Shown here: piece by piece, positions 34,620-44,801 of the stretch
Position numbering within the stretch: position 1 is the stretch's first letter
Layout: every line of letters starts with the position of its first letter
DNA from: Bradyrhizobium sp. cir1
GTDB lineage: Bacteria; Pseudomonadota; Alphaproteobacteria; Rhizobiales; Xanthobacteraceae
NCBI RefSeq assembly: GCF_014198245.1
Contig: NZ_JACIHE010000019.1
Coordinates: forward strand, 62,001-126,000
Length of the DNA stretch: 64,000 bases
Reading direction: 5' to 3'
Translations under genes and position numbers: made by a program
The notes under the pieces: model-generated
Told to the model about the DNA's origin: nothing
Seen by the model: the letters and a program-made list of their open reading frames with translations, nothing else
Databases searched by the model: none

Positions 34620-35720
34620 CTAGTCATGGCTGCTTGGTAACGCTACCATTTTGTTCGCTGCACCGCCGCCCGATACGGCTGGCCTGTTGTCCGAGTGCCG
34701 CGACGACGAGCTTTGCCGCTCGATCACCTTGAAGCCGAGGTCGAGCACCGGCTGCTCAGGGCGGCGTCCCTCGATCGCCTCGATCAGCATGGTGGCGGCC
34801 GTCTTGCCCATCTCGTAGCGGTTGGTGCGGATGCTGGTAAGGGTGGGGACGGCCGAGGCCATGAATTCGAGGTCATTGAAGCCGACGATCGCGATCTGCT
34901 CGGGGACGCCGATCTCGCGGCGGCGGCATTCGAACAACACGCCGAGCGCAAGGTCGTCATTGGCGCAGAACACCGCGTCGAGGTCGGGCTCGCGCGCCAA
35001 CAGATCGGTGAACAGGGCGCCGCCGAGCGTCACCGAGGTCGGCGTCGCCGTCGTGACGACGAAGCGCTGCTCGAACAGGCCGGCGTCCTTCATGGCGGAG
35101 ACATATCCGTCCAGCCGCCGCTGCACCCTGGGATCCATGCGCGCGCCGACGAAGCCGATCTTGCGGTGACCTTGCGCGAACAGGTGCGCGATCGCTGCGC
35201 GTGCTGCATCATAGTGGGAAAAGCCGATCATCATGTCGACCGGATTGGGCCCGATCTCCATGATCTGCACGATCGGGCAGTCGGCCGCCTCCAGCATCGC
35301 GCGCGATTCCGCGGTCTGGTCGATGCCGGTGACGATCAGTCCGGCCGGCTTCTGTGCCAGAAACAGGCGCAGCAGCTTCTCCTCCTGGAGAATACTGTAG
35401 CGTGTATTGGACAATTGGATCGAGTAACGGCTGCCTTCGGAGGCGTCATAGATGCCGCGCAGCACGTCGGAAAACACGTTGTTGGTGAGTGACGGAATCA
35501 AGACACCGATCACCTCGGTGCGCTGCGAGGCCAGTGCGCGTGCCGCAAGGTTCGGCACGTAGCCGAGCTCCTTGGCGGCGCTTTCGACCCGCGTCCGCTT
35601 GGCGACCGACAGCGCTTCGGGATTGCGGAAGAAACGGGACGCCGTAATCGGGCTCACGCCGGCAAGCTCGGCGACTTCCGCCAGCCGGATTTTGCCTGAC
35701 TTGGTGCGTTTTCGACCCAT
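34620..35720 (-). CDS. LacI family transcriptional regulator
   Basis: Encodes 366 residues. The helix-turn-helix (LAEVAELAGVSPITASRFFR) and hinge (AARALASQRTEVIG) are followed by a sugar-binding periplasmic-like domain (VIGVLIPSLTNNVFSDVLRG). It resembles the GntR branch of LacI regulators. It lies between the dehydratase operon and the divergent ABC transporter operon and most likely represses both until the sugar or its acid is present. Two related palindromic sites flank or overlap the gene. Confidence 0.92.
   Translation of the reverse strand: MGRKRTKSGKIRLAEVAELAGVSPITASRFFRNPEALSVAKRTRVESAAKELGYVPNLAARALASQRTEVIGVLIPSLTNNVFSDVLRGIYDASEGSRYSIQLSNTRYSILQEEKLLRLFLAQKPAGLIVTGIDQTAESRAMLEAADCPIVQIMEIGPNPVDMMIGFSHYDAARAAIAHLFAQGHRKIGFVGARMDPRVQRRLDGYVSAMKDAGLFEQRFVVTTATPTSVTLGGALFTDLLAREPDLDAVFCANDDLALGVLFECRRREIGVPEQIAIVGFNDLEFMASAVPTLTSIRTNRYEMGKTAATMLIEAIEGRRPEQPVLDLGFKVIERQSSSSRHSDNRPAVSGGGAANKMVALPSSHD
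34635..34648. promoter_or_regulatory. LacI-type operator inside the regulator's 3' end
   Basis: TGGTAACGCTACCA is a 14-bp near-perfect palindrome (six of seven pairs, central CG) of the kind bound by LacI/GntR repressors. It overlaps the last codons of the regulator gene and lies about 154 bases upstream of the dehydratase start. Confidence 0.6.
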
Positions 35721-35762
35721 TTGCTGCTCTTAACACAGTCACTGCCGCAAACAAAGGAACGT

Positions 35763-35776
35763 TGACAGCGCTACCA
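35763..35776. promoter_or_regulatory. LacI-type operator in the divergent promoter region
   Basis: TGACAGCGCTACCA matches the first site at 11 of 14 positions and has the same central CG. It is about 43 bases upstream of the regulator start and about 150 bases upstream of the transporter operon, so it could control both directions. Confidence 0.55.
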
Positions 35777-35924
35777 GCAACGACTAACCAAAGACAAATT
35801 GCCAAAGCCGCGCAAACTGCCGACAATGTCGCCTGCTAAGGGTGGGCTTCGTTCGGCGAAGTTCAGAAAAACAAGACGGTGGCGGCGCGAGGATTGCGCT
35901 GCCTGAGTCGGAGGAGGGAGCTAG

Positions 35925-36992
<1,068 letters not shown>

Positions 36993-37044
36993 CGCATAAG
37001 ACGACAAGGCATAAGACAACAAAAAGCATCACAGGGAGGACAAC

Positions 37045-38364
37045 ATGCAAGACTTTACCCGCCGGGCTCTGCTTCAAGGCGGAACGGCTCTGGCTGCGAC
37101 CGGCATGCTGACCGGGCCGGCACTGTTCGACTTCGCCAGGGCCTGGGCACAGAGCGCGCCCTGGAAGGCGGAGCCGGGCGCCAAGCTGACCGTGATGCGG
37201 TGGAAGCGCTTCGTGCCGGCGGAAGACGATGCGTTCAACGCGATGGTGGCGGCATTCAAGGCGGCGACCGGCGTCGAAATGAACGTGTTCAGCGAGTCCT
37301 TCGAGGACGTGCAGCCGAAAGCATCCGTTGCGGCCAACACCGGCTCCGGCCTCGACGTCGCCTGGGGCCTGCACACGCTGCCGCAGCTGTTCCCCACCAA
37401 AGTCCTGAAAATGAACGACGTCGCCGACTACCTCGGCAAGAAATATGGCGGCTGGACGGACGCTGCAGCAAAGACTTGCAAGCTTGGCGATGACTGGTTG
37501 GGCATCCCTGTTGCGACCAACGGTGGTTACATGACCTACCGGAAGTCGGCGACCGACAAGGCGGGCTTCAAGGAGTTTCCGAAGGATTTCCCGAGCTTCC
37601 TGGAGATGTGCAAGGCGCTCAAGGCGAACAATACGCCGGCTGGCTACGCGCTCGGACACGCCAGCGGCGACGCCAACGCCTGGCTGCATTGGATCCTCTG
37701 GGGGCACGGCGCCTACACGGTCGACCAGAACGACAAGATCATCATCAATTCGCCTGAGACCGCGAAGGCACTGGAGTATTCCAAGGCGCTGTACGACACC
37801 TTCATCCCGGGCACGCCGTCCTGGAACGACTCCTCCAACAACAAGGCGTACCTGGCCGGTGAGCTCTATTGCACCCTCAACGGCATTTCGATCTATGTCG
37901 CCGCCAAGACCGACCCCACCAAGAAAGAACTGGCCGAGGACACCTATCACGCGCTGCATCCGGTCGGTCCGGTCGGCAAGCCGAGTGAGTTGCAGCTGGC
38001 ATTTCCGATTCTCGCCTTCAACTTCACGAAATATCCGAATGCGGCAAAGGCCTTCATCGCCTTCATGCTGGAGAAAGAGAATTACGAGAAGTGGCTCGAC
38101 GGCGCGCAGGGCTATCTGACCCAGACGCTCAATGCCTATGAATCGGCGCCGGTCTGGACCGCGGATCCCAAGAACACCGTGTTCTCGCTGGCTTCCAAGC
38201 GCACGCTGCCGGCCTCCGGCATCGGTACAGTCGGTGAGAAGGCGGCGACCGCGATCGCCGACTTCATCGTCGTCGACATGTTCGCCAACTACTGCACCGG
38301 TTCGAAGGACGCCAAGGGCGCGATGGTGGAAGCCGAACGGCAACTGAAGCGCATCTATCGCTGA
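37045..38364 (+). CDS. ABC transporter sugar-binding protein
   Basis: Encodes 439 residues, the size of a family 1 extracellular solute-binding protein. The leader has a twin-arginine pattern (FTRRALLQGG, then AATGMLTGPALFDFARAWAQ), suggesting Tat export. The mature protein shows LTVMRWKRFVPAEDD, FEDVQPKASVAANTG, and an aromatic-rich binding region (AWLHWILWGHGAYTVD). It delivers a sugar, polyol or sugar acid to the permeases encoded downstream. The exact ligand is unknown. Confidence 0.92.
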   Translation: MQDFTRRALLQGGTALAATGMLTGPALFDFARAWAQSAPWKAEPGAKLTVMRWKRFVPAEDDAFNAMVAAFKAATGVEMNVFSESFEDVQPKASVAANTGSGLDVAWGLHTLPQLFPTKVLKMNDVADYLGKKYGGWTDAAAKTCKLGDDWLGIPVATNGGYMTYRKSATDKAGFKEFPKDFPSFLEMCKALKANNTPAGYALGHASGDANAWLHWILWGHGAYTVDQNDKIIINSPETAKALEYSKALYDTFIPGTPSWNDSSNNKAYLAGELYCTLNGISIYVAAKTDPTKKELAEDTYHALHPVGPVGKPSELQLAFPILAFNFTKYPNAAKAFIAFMLEKENYEKWLDGAQGYLTQTLNAYESAPVWTADPKNTVFSLASKRTLPASGIGTVGEKAATAIADFIVVDMFANYCTGSKDAKGAMVEAERQLKRIYR

Positions 38365-38372
38365 CGGTCACG

Positions 38373-38400
38373 GAGCGGGCGGCCATCCGGCCGCCCGCTC
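38373..38400 (+). promoter_or_regulatory. Intercistronic stabilising hairpin
   Basis: A perfect 12-bp stem (GAGCGGGCGGCC / GGCCGCCCGCTC) with an ATCC loop lies nine bases after the binding-protein stop. With no T-run, it more likely protects the upstream mRNA, raising binding protein over permease, than terminates transcription. Confidence 0.7.
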
Positions 38401-38428
38401 GTCAACATTTCGATCAAGGATATCGGGC

Positions 38429-39382
38429 ATGGCTGATGTCGCAATTCCCCGGGCCAAGCCTCAGATGAGCGAGGCTAGCGCCTGGACCCAGCTCAAACAC
38501 AATCGCAACTGGCTCGGCTTCTGGTTCATGGTGCCGGCCATGGCGTTCCTGATCTTCTTCCTGGCCTATCCGCTGGGGCTCGGCATCTGGCTGTCCTTCA
38601 CGGACACCCGTATCGGCAGGGTCGGGCACTTCGTCGCCACCGAGAACTATGAGTGGTTGTGGGACGATTCGATCTTCTGGCTGTCGGTATTCAACACGCT
38701 GCTCTACACCTTTGTCGCCAGCGCCCTCAAATTCGCGATCGGACTCTATCTCGCGCTGCTGCTGAACGAGAACATGCCGTTCAAGGCGATGCTGCGCGCG
38801 ATGGTCCTGATCCCCTTCATCGTGCCGACGGTGCTCTCTGCGCTGGCGTTCTGGTGGATCTTCGACTCGCAGTTCTCCATCATCTCCTGGTCGTTGAAGC
38901 ATCTCGGCCTGATCAACCAGAACATCAACTTCCTCGGCGACACGACCTGGGCCCGCATTTGCGTGATCTTCGCCAATATCTGGCGCGGCGTGCCGTTCGT
39001 GGCGATCACGCTGCTGGCAGGCCTGCAGACGGTGTCGCCGTCGCTCTACGAGGCCGCAACGCTCGACGGCGCCACGCGCTGGCAGAATTTCCGGTACATC
39101 ACCTATCCGCTGCTGACGCCGATCATCGCTGTCGTGATGACCTTCTCGGTGCTGTTCACCTTCACCGACTTCCAGCTGATCTGGGCCATGACCCGCGGCG
39201 GCCCGGTCAACGCCACCCATCTGATGGCGACCCTGTCGTATCAGCGCGCGATCATCGCCGGGCAGCTCGGCGAGGGGGCCGCGATCTCCAGTGCCATGAT
39301 TCCGTTCCTGCTCGCTGCGATCATGGTGTCCTGGTTCGGCCTGCAGCGCCGCAAGTGGCAGCAGGGAGAGAGCAATGACTGA
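38429..39382 (+). CDS. ABC sugar transporter permease (MalF-type)
   Basis: Encodes 317 residues with six membrane helices. AAGGA lies eight bases before the ATG. The cytoplasmic coupling (EAA) loop reads LYEAATLDGATRWQNFRYIT. LAYPLGLGIWLSFTDTRIG near the N-terminus matches the MalF family start. It forms the membrane channel with the second permease, whose gene overlaps its end by 8 bp. Confidence 0.93.
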   Translation: MADVAIPRAKPQMSEASAWTQLKHNRNWLGFWFMVPAMAFLIFFLAYPLGLGIWLSFTDTRIGRVGHFVATENYEWLWDDSIFWLSVFNTLLYTFVASALKFAIGLYLALLLNENMPFKAMLRAMVLIPFIVPTVLSALAFWWIFDSQFSIISWSLKHLGLINQNINFLGDTTWARICVIFANIWRGVPFVAITLLAGLQTVSPSLYEAATLDGATRWQNFRYITYPLLTPIIAVVMTFSVLFTFTDFQLIWAMTRGGPVNATHLMATLSYQRAIIAGQLGEGAAISSAMIPFLLAAIMVSWFGLQRRKWQQGESND

Positions 39383-40301
39383 CCTGCCCACCAGATCCAT
39401 CGATCTCAAGAATGTGCTGTCGGGCTCGTCGCCTACGGCCGATCACAGCGAGGGCATGAGCTATCTGCAGTCGGTGCCACGCCGGATCGTGACGCTCTAT
39501 CTGCCGCTCGCGATCATCGTCATCGTCCTGCTGTTCCCGTTCTACTGGATGGCGCTGACGTCGGTGAAGCCCGACGAGCAACTGCTCGATCTCGACAGGT
39601 ACAATCCGTTCTGGACCTGGAGCCCGACGTTCAAGCACTTCCACAAGCTGCTGTTCGAGAGCTACTATCCGCACTGGCTCTGGAACACGATGTACGTGGC
39701 CGTCTGCGCGACGGTGCTCTCGATCTTCGCGAGCGTGCTGGCCGCCTATGCCATCGTGCGGTTGCGCTACAAGGGGGCCCATCTGGTCGGCGGGCTGATC
39801 TTCCTCGCCTATCTGGTGCCGCCGTCGATCCTGTTCATTCCGCTCGCCACCGTCGTGTTCCAGTACGGCCTGTTCGATTCGCCGCTGGCGCTGATCCTGA
39901 CCTATCCGACCATCCTGATCCCGTTCTCGACCTGGCTGTTGATGGGCTATTTCAAGACCATCCCGTTCGAGCTCGAGGAATGCGCCCTGATCGACGGGGC
40001 GAGCCGCTGGCAGATTCTGATCAAGATCGTGCTGCCGCTCGCGATCCCCGGCCTGATCTCGGCCTTCATCTTTTGCTTCACGCTGTGCTGGAACGAGTTC
40101 ATCTATGCGTTGACCTTCCTGCAATCGACCAGCAACAAGACGGTGCCGGTTGCGATCGTCAACGAGTTCGTGGATGGCGACATCTACCGCTGGGGTTCGC
40201 TGATGGCGGGTGCGCTGGCCGGCTCGCTGCCGCTCGTCATCCTTTACGCCTTCTTCGTGGAGCATTATGTGTCGGCGATGACCGGCGCCGTGAAGGAATG
40301 A
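39375..40301 (+). CDS. ABC sugar transporter permease (MalG-type)
   Basis: Encodes 308 residues with six membrane helices. The coupling loop is ELEECALIDGASRWQILIKI, and the YWMALTSVKPDEQLL segment is typical of MalG-like permeases. It overlaps the preceding permease by 8 bp and is followed after 65 bases by the DenD-like gene, which is probably in the same transcript. Confidence 0.93.
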   Translation: MTDLPTRSIDLKNVLSGSSPTADHSEGMSYLQSVPRRIVTLYLPLAIIVIVLLFPFYWMALTSVKPDEQLLDLDRYNPFWTWSPTFKHFHKLLFESYYPHWLWNTMYVAVCATVLSIFASVLAAYAIVRLRYKGAHLVGGLIFLAYLVPPSILFIPLATVVFQYGLFDSPLALILTYPTILIPFSTWLLMGYFKTIPFELEECALIDGASRWQILIKIVLPLAIPGLISAFIFCFTLCWNEFIYALTFLQSTSNKTVPVAIVNEFVDGDIYRWGSLMAGALAGSLPLVILYAFFVEHYVSAMTGAVKE

Positions 40302-40366
40302 TCGCGGGGCTTGCCGAGGGTGCGCCAGGAGCGGCGCGTTCCGGCCAATAAGAAGGAGTTGAGCTC

Positions 40367-41353
40367 TTGCACATTCTGGTTCTCGGCGCCGCCGGCATGG
40401 TCGGCCGCAAATTCTGTGAACGGCTGTTGCGCGACGGCCGGCTCGGCAAGAGCGACATCACGAAACTCACCATGCACGACGTGGTTGAGCCGAAGAAGCC
40501 GGAGAAGGCCGGCTTCCCGGTCGAGACCGTCTCGGGTGATTTCGCAGTCCCGGGCGCGGCCGAGAAGCTGATCGCAGGTCGTCCGGATGCGATCTTCCAT
40601 CTCGCCGCGATCGTCTCGGGCGAGGCCGAGCTCGATTTCGACAAGGGCTACCGCATCAATCTCGACGGCACGCGGATGCTGCTCGACGCCATCAGGCTCG
40701 TCGGCGGCGGCTACAAGCCGCGCGTGGTGTTCACGTCCTCGATCGCGGTGTTCGGCGCGCCGTTCCCGGATGCGATCGGCGACGAGTTCTTCCACACCCC
40801 GCTGCTCAGCTACGGCACCCAGAAGGCGATCGGCGAATTGCTGCTCGCCGACTATTCGCGCCGCGGCTTCCTCGACGGCATCGGCATCCGCCTGCCGACC
40901 ATCTGCATCCGGCCCGGCCTGCCCAACAAGGCGGCGTCGGGCTTCTTCTCCAACATCCTGCGTGAGCCGCTGGCCGGCAAGGAAGCGGTGCTCCCGGTCT
41001 CCGAGGACGTCCGCCACTGGCACGCCACGCCGCGCTCCGCGGTCGGCTTCCTGCTCCACGCCGGCACCATGGACCTCGCCGCCGTCGGCCCGCGCCGCAA
41101 CCTGACCATGCCGGGCCTGTCCGCCACCGTCGGCGAGCAGATCGCGGCGTTGAAGCGGGTTGCCGGCGAAAAGGTCGCCGCCCGCATCAAGCGCGAGCCC
41201 GATCCCTTCATCGTCGGCATCGTCGGCGGCTGGCCGCGCAATTTCGATGCAAAGCGCTCGCGCGAGCTCGGATTCACCACCGCCGAGAAGAATTTCGACG
41301 ATATCATCCGCATTCACATCGAAGACGAGCTCGGCGGCAACTTCGTCGCCTGA
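40367..41353 (+). CDS. denD: DenD-like NAD-dependent sugar-acid dehydrogenase
   Basis: Encodes 328 residues from a TTG at 40367, chosen because AAGGAG lies nine bases upstream and the Rossmann fold begins at once (ILVLGAAGMVG, GxxGxxG at 7-13). FHLAAIVSGEAELDF, the YGTQK catalytic pair, and the RLPTICIRPGLPNKAASGFF block match the D-erythronate dehydrogenase (DenD) group of extended SDRs. In DenD the C2 hydroxyl of a sugar acid is oxidised. Here it may act on a different acid of this locus. It lies between the transporter and the kinase. Confidence 0.75.
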   Translation: MHILVLGAAGMVGRKFCERLLRDGRLGKSDITKLTMHDVVEPKKPEKAGFPVETVSGDFAVPGAAEKLIAGRPDAIFHLAAIVSGEAELDFDKGYRINLDGTRMLLDAIRLVGGGYKPRVVFTSSIAVFGAPFPDAIGDEFFHTPLLSYGTQKAIGELLLADYSRRGFLDGIGIRLPTICIRPGLPNKAASGFFSNILREPLAGKEAVLPVSEDVRHWHATPRSAVGFLLHAGTMDLAAVGPRRNLTMPGLSATVGEQIAALKRVAGEKVAARIKREPDPFIVGIVGGWPRNFDAKRSRELGFTTAEKNFDDIIRIHIEDELGGNFVA

Positions 41354-41361
41354 CCTAACCG

Positions 41362-42363
41362 ATGAACAGCGTGGAAATGACGATGGCGAGCGTTGCTTGC
41401 ATCGGCGAATGCATGGTCGAGCTCCGGCAGGCGCAAGGGGGCGCCTCTGCCGGACACGGGCATGGGCATGGCGGTGGCCTGTACTCGCGCGGCTTCGGTG
41501 GCGACACCCTCAACACGGCCGTGTATCTGGCGCGGCTCGACGTCAAGGTCGATTATCTCACCGCGCTCGGCGACGATGCCCTAAGCGATGAGATGATCGC
41601 GGCCTGGCATGCGGAGAGCGTCGGCACACGGCGCGTCGTTCGCTTGCCGGGCAAGCTGCCCGGCCTCTACATGATCCAGACCGATGCCAAGGGCGAGCGC
41701 CAGTTCTTCCACTGGCGCGACAGCGCGGCGGCGCGCCAGCTCATGAGCCTGCCGGAGACCGACGAGCTGCTCAACTCGCTGATGAGCTACGACGTCGTCT
41801 ATCTCTCTGCGATCACACTCTCGATCTACGATGGGGCCGGGCGCGATCGTCTGTTCGCGGCGATTAAGCGCGCGCGCCTGCTCGGCACCCGCTTCGTGTT
41901 TGACACCAATTTTCGCGCACGCGGCTGGCCGGATCGCGACGTCGCCCGCGAGGTGTTCGTCGCGGCGTTTGCGGCCGCCGACATCGTGCTGACCTCGACC
42001 GAGGATTTGCTCGCGCTCTATCCCGGCGAAAGCCACGAGCAGCTGATGGCGCGCATCCCGAGCCCGGAGCTGGTGTTCCGCCTGGCCGAGCCGGTCAGCC
42101 TCTTGCGCTTCCCCGGCGGAACCCACGAGGTTCGCGCCGAGCCCATGACCAAGCCCGTGGTCGACACCACCGCCGCCGGCGACAGCTTCGCCGCCGCCTA
42201 TATCGCCGCCCGGCTCGCCGGCTCGGAACCGGTCGAGGCCGCCCTGGCCGGACATCGCCTCGCCAGCCTCGTGATCTGCTATCCCGGCGCCATCATTCCG
42301 GGCTATGCCATGCCGCCGAAGAAGCGGCACCGGCCGGCGGCCTCTCGCCAGGCGACCAAGTAA
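41362..42363 (+). CDS. kdgK: PfkB family sugar kinase, 2-keto-3-deoxygluconate kinase-like
   Basis: Encodes 333 residues; an ATG at 41383 is another possible start. The family N-terminus ACIGECMVELRQ, the GGDTLNTAVYLARL ribokinase motif and the C-terminal DTTAAGDSFAAAY with the catalytic Asp are present. A Gly/His-rich insertion (GHGHGHGGG) near residue 33 is unusual. It most likely phosphorylates 2-keto-3-deoxygluconate made by the dehydratase. The aldolase gene follows after 25 bp. Confidence 0.82.
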   Translation: MNSVEMTMASVACIGECMVELRQAQGGASAGHGHGHGGGLYSRGFGGDTLNTAVYLARLDVKVDYLTALGDDALSDEMIAAWHAESVGTRRVVRLPGKLPGLYMIQTDAKGERQFFHWRDSAAARQLMSLPETDELLNSLMSYDVVYLSAITLSIYDGAGRDRLFAAIKRARLLGTRFVFDTNFRARGWPDRDVAREVFVAAFAAADIVLTSTEDLLALYPGESHEQLMARIPSPELVFRLAEPVSLLRFPGGTHEVRAEPMTKPVVDTTAAGDSFAAAYIAARLAGSEPVEAALAGHRLASLVICYPGAIIPGYAMPPKKRHRPAASRQATK

Positions 42364-42388
42364 CAAGCGACCAAATGAATCGAGACCC

Positions 42389-43039
42389 ATGACCACGTCT
42401 GCCCAACAGAACCACCTCGTCGCGCTGTTCAAGGCCGCGACCGTCATTCCCGTCCTCACCATCGAGCGTATCCAGGATGCCGTGCCGCTGGCGCGTGCGC
42501 TGGTGGCCGGCGGTGTCCGCACGCTGGAGGTGACCCTGCGCACCCCCGTTGCGATCGAGGCGGCGAGGGCGATGATGGCCGAAGTCCCCGAGGCGATCGT
42601 GGGCATCGGCACGATCCTCAATCCGGCCGACTTCACCCGTGTCGAGAAGCTCGGTGTCGCGTTCGGCATCAGCCCGGGCCTGACCCCCGATCTCCTCGAG
42701 GCCGCAGCCCACAGCTCCTTGCCGTTCGCGCCGGGCATTGCCACGGCATCCGAGCTGATGATGGCGCTGTCCTATGGCTTCGACGTCGCAAAGTTCTTCC
42801 CGGCCGAGCAGGCCGGCGGCATCAAGGGTCTGCGGGCGCTGGGCGGTCCGTTCCCGAACGTGCGGTTCTGCCCGACCGGCGGGGTCGGCGAGGCCAATGC
42901 GGCGACCTGGCTCGCCGAGCCGAACGTCGTGGCGGTCGGCGGCTCCTGGCTGTGCCCGACGGCGGAGATCAGGGCCGGGAACTGGGCCGGCATAACTGCC
43001 ATCTGCCAGCGCACCCTCCAGGCCCTGAAAGCCGCGTGA
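42389..43039 (+). CDS. eda: KDPG aldolase
   Basis: Encodes 216 residues from the ATG at 42389. The general acid/base Glu is in LEVTLRTP (E47), the Schiff-base Lys in DVAKFFPAE (K135), and the phosphate-binding end CPTGGVGEANA. It cleaves 2-keto-3-deoxy-6-phosphogluconate to pyruvate and glyceraldehyde-3-phosphate. Together with the kinase and dehydratase it supports a semi-phosphorylative Entner-Doudoroff-type route. Confidence 0.93.
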   Translation: MTTSAQQNHLVALFKAATVIPVLTIERIQDAVPLARALVAGGVRTLEVTLRTPVAIEAARAMMAEVPEAIVGIGTILNPADFTRVEKLGVAFGISPGLTPDLLEAAAHSSLPFAPGIATASELMMALSYGFDVAKFFPAEQAGGIKGLRALGGPFPNVRFCPTGGVGEANAATWLAEPNVVAVGGSWLCPTAEIRAGNWAGITAICQRTLQALKAA

Positions 43040-43099
43040 AGTCTTGCCATCCCTGCGCTAAGACTTAGCTCAGGTGAAAGACCTCAGGGAGAAGAGACC

Positions 43100-44269
43100 A
43101 TGACCGCCAGCATCGTCGGATGGGCGCATACGCCGTTCGGCAAGTTCGACACCGAAACCGTCGAAAGCCTCGTCACCCGCGTCGCCAATGAGGCGATGGC
43201 CGATGCCGGCATTTCGGCCTCCGACGTCGACGAGATTGTGCTCGGCCATTTCAATGCGGGCTTCTCGCCGCAGGATTTTACCGCCTCGCTGGTGCTCCAG
43301 GCCGACCCGAAGCTGCGTTTCAAGCCGGCGACCCGCGTCGAGAACGCCTGCGCCACGGGCTCCGCCGCGGTGCACCAGGGCCTGCGCGCGATTGCCGCAG
43401 GTGCGGCCAAAATCGTGCTGGTCGTCGGCGTCGAGCAGATGACGCGGACGCCGGGGCCGGAGATCGGCAAGAACCTGCTCAAGGCGTCCTATCTGCCTGA
43501 GGACGGCGACACCGTCGGCGGCTTCGCCGGCGTGTTCGGCAAGATCGCCAGCTCTTATTTCCAGAAATACGGCGACCAGTCCGATGCGCTGGCGCTGATC
43601 GCGGCCAAGAACCACAAGAACGGCGTCGCCAACCCCTTCGCACAGATGCGCAAGGATTTTGGCTTCGACTTCTGCCGCGCCGAGAGCGAGAAGAATCCTT
43701 ACGTCGCCGGCCCCCTGAAGCGCACCGATTGCTCGCTGGTCTCCGACGGCGCCGCCGCCCTGGTGCTGGCCGATGCCGAGACCGCCAAGGGCATGAGCAA
43801 GTCGATCGGCTTCCGCGCCACCGCGCATGCCCAGGACTTCCTGCCGATGTCCAAGCGCGACATCCTGCAGTTCGAGGGCTGCACGGTCGCCTGGCAGCGC
43901 GCGCTGGAGCAGGCGGGCGTGACCCTGTCCGATCTCTCCTTCGTCGAGACCCATGACTGCTTCACCGTCGCCGAGCTGATCGAATACGAGGCGATGGGCC
44001 TGACGCCGAAGGGGCAGGGCGCCCGTGCCATCAAGGAAGGCTGGACCCTCAAGGACGGCAAGCTGCCGGTCAATCCGTCCGGCGGCCTCAAGGCAAAGGG
44101 CCATCCGATCGGCGCCACCGGCGTCTCCATGCATGTGATGACCGCAATGCAGCTGGCAGGGCAGGCGCCCGAGGGCATGCAGCTCAAGAATGCGAAACTC
44201 GGCGGCATCTTCAACATGGGCGGCGCGGCCGTCGCCAACTACGTCTCCGTCCTGGAGCCGCTGAAGTAG
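43100..44269 (+). CDS. Thiolase family protein (acetyl-CoA acetyltransferase-like)
   Basis: Encodes 389 residues. The nucleophilic Cys is C84 (ENACATGSAA), and the catalytic His lies in GGLKAKGHPIGATG; the end has GGIFNMGGAAVANYV. It resembles the SCP2-thiolase-like subgroup. It should cleave or form 3-ketoacyl-CoA. It stands alone, 60 bases after the aldolase gene and ahead of a repeat element; linkage to the sugar locus is not apparent. Confidence 0.88.
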   Translation: MTASIVGWAHTPFGKFDTETVESLVTRVANEAMADAGISASDVDEIVLGHFNAGFSPQDFTASLVLQADPKLRFKPATRVENACATGSAAVHQGLRAIAAGAAKIVLVVGVEQMTRTPGPEIGKNLLKASYLPEDGDTVGGFAGVFGKIASSYFQKYGDQSDALALIAAKNHKNGVANPFAQMRKDFGFDFCRAESEKNPYVAGPLKRTDCSLVSDGAAALVLADAETAKGMSKSIGFRATAHAQDFLPMSKRDILQFEGCTVAWQRALEQAGVTLSDLSFVETHDCFTVAELIEYEAMGLTPKGQGARAIKEGWTLKDGKLPVNPSGGLKAKGHPIGATGVSMHVMTAMQLAGQAPEGMQLKNAKLGGIFNMGGAAVANYVSVLEPLK

Positions 44270-44278
44270 GGTCACGTC

Positions 44279-44390
44279 GGGTGGGTTAGCTGGCGGCTGC
44301 ACGAAGTGCAGTCCGCGGCGTAACCCACCTCTTTTGTCTCCGCGGAGGCAGACAGTGGTGGGTTACGCCTTCGGCTAACCCACCCTACGC
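44279..44390. repeat. Tandem palindromic repeats (GGTGGGTTA / TAACCCACC)
   Basis: Two hairpins in a row. The first has arms near 44280-44288 and 44321-44329. The second has arms GGTGGGTTA (44357-44365) and TAACCCACC (44376-44384) with a short CGCCTTCGGC loop. This motif family is common between genes in this bacterial group. Confidence 0.7.
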
Positions 44391-44468
44391 ATTAGGTTCT
44401 TTGCGTTAGATCATGGTGGGCCCGCGCGGCCCCCTTAATGCTCTAATTGATTTTGCAGGGAATGCATC

Positions 44469-44675
44469 ATGAGCACTGAATACGAAGATTCACTCTCGAT
44501 GGACGCACTCAACGATCGCATCGCGATCCTCGAGGACAATATCCGCCAGCTCATCGAGCAGGCCGCCGCCGCTTCGGGCGAGCAGAATGAGTCGCGCATC
44601 GCCGACCGCATCAACCAGCAGAACGATGAGCTCGACCGTCTGATCAAGATCCGGGAATCCCGCCAGAAGAAATAG
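44469..44675 (+). CDS. Small coiled-coil hypothetical protein (68 aa)
   Basis: Encodes 68 residues, acidic at the start and basic at the end, almost entirely helical with heptad-like spacing (LNDRIAILEDNIRQLIEQA, then INQQNDELDRLIKIRE). Probably a coiled-coil dimer. No function known. It lies alone between a repeat element and the CoA-transferase gene. Confidence 0.7.
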   Translation: MSTEYEDSLSMDALNDRIAILEDNIRQLIEQAAAASGEQNESRIADRINQQNDELDRLIKIRESRQKK

Positions 44676-44801
44676 CAGCCGATATCGCCGCGCGGCGCAT
44701 GCGGCCATACCCCGGCCGCCCTTGCGCGCGCGGCGCCACTGTCTTTAGCTGGACCGAAATCGCTGGGCCGCTTCCAGAGCCCGCGCAATCGGGAGCGAAC
44801 G

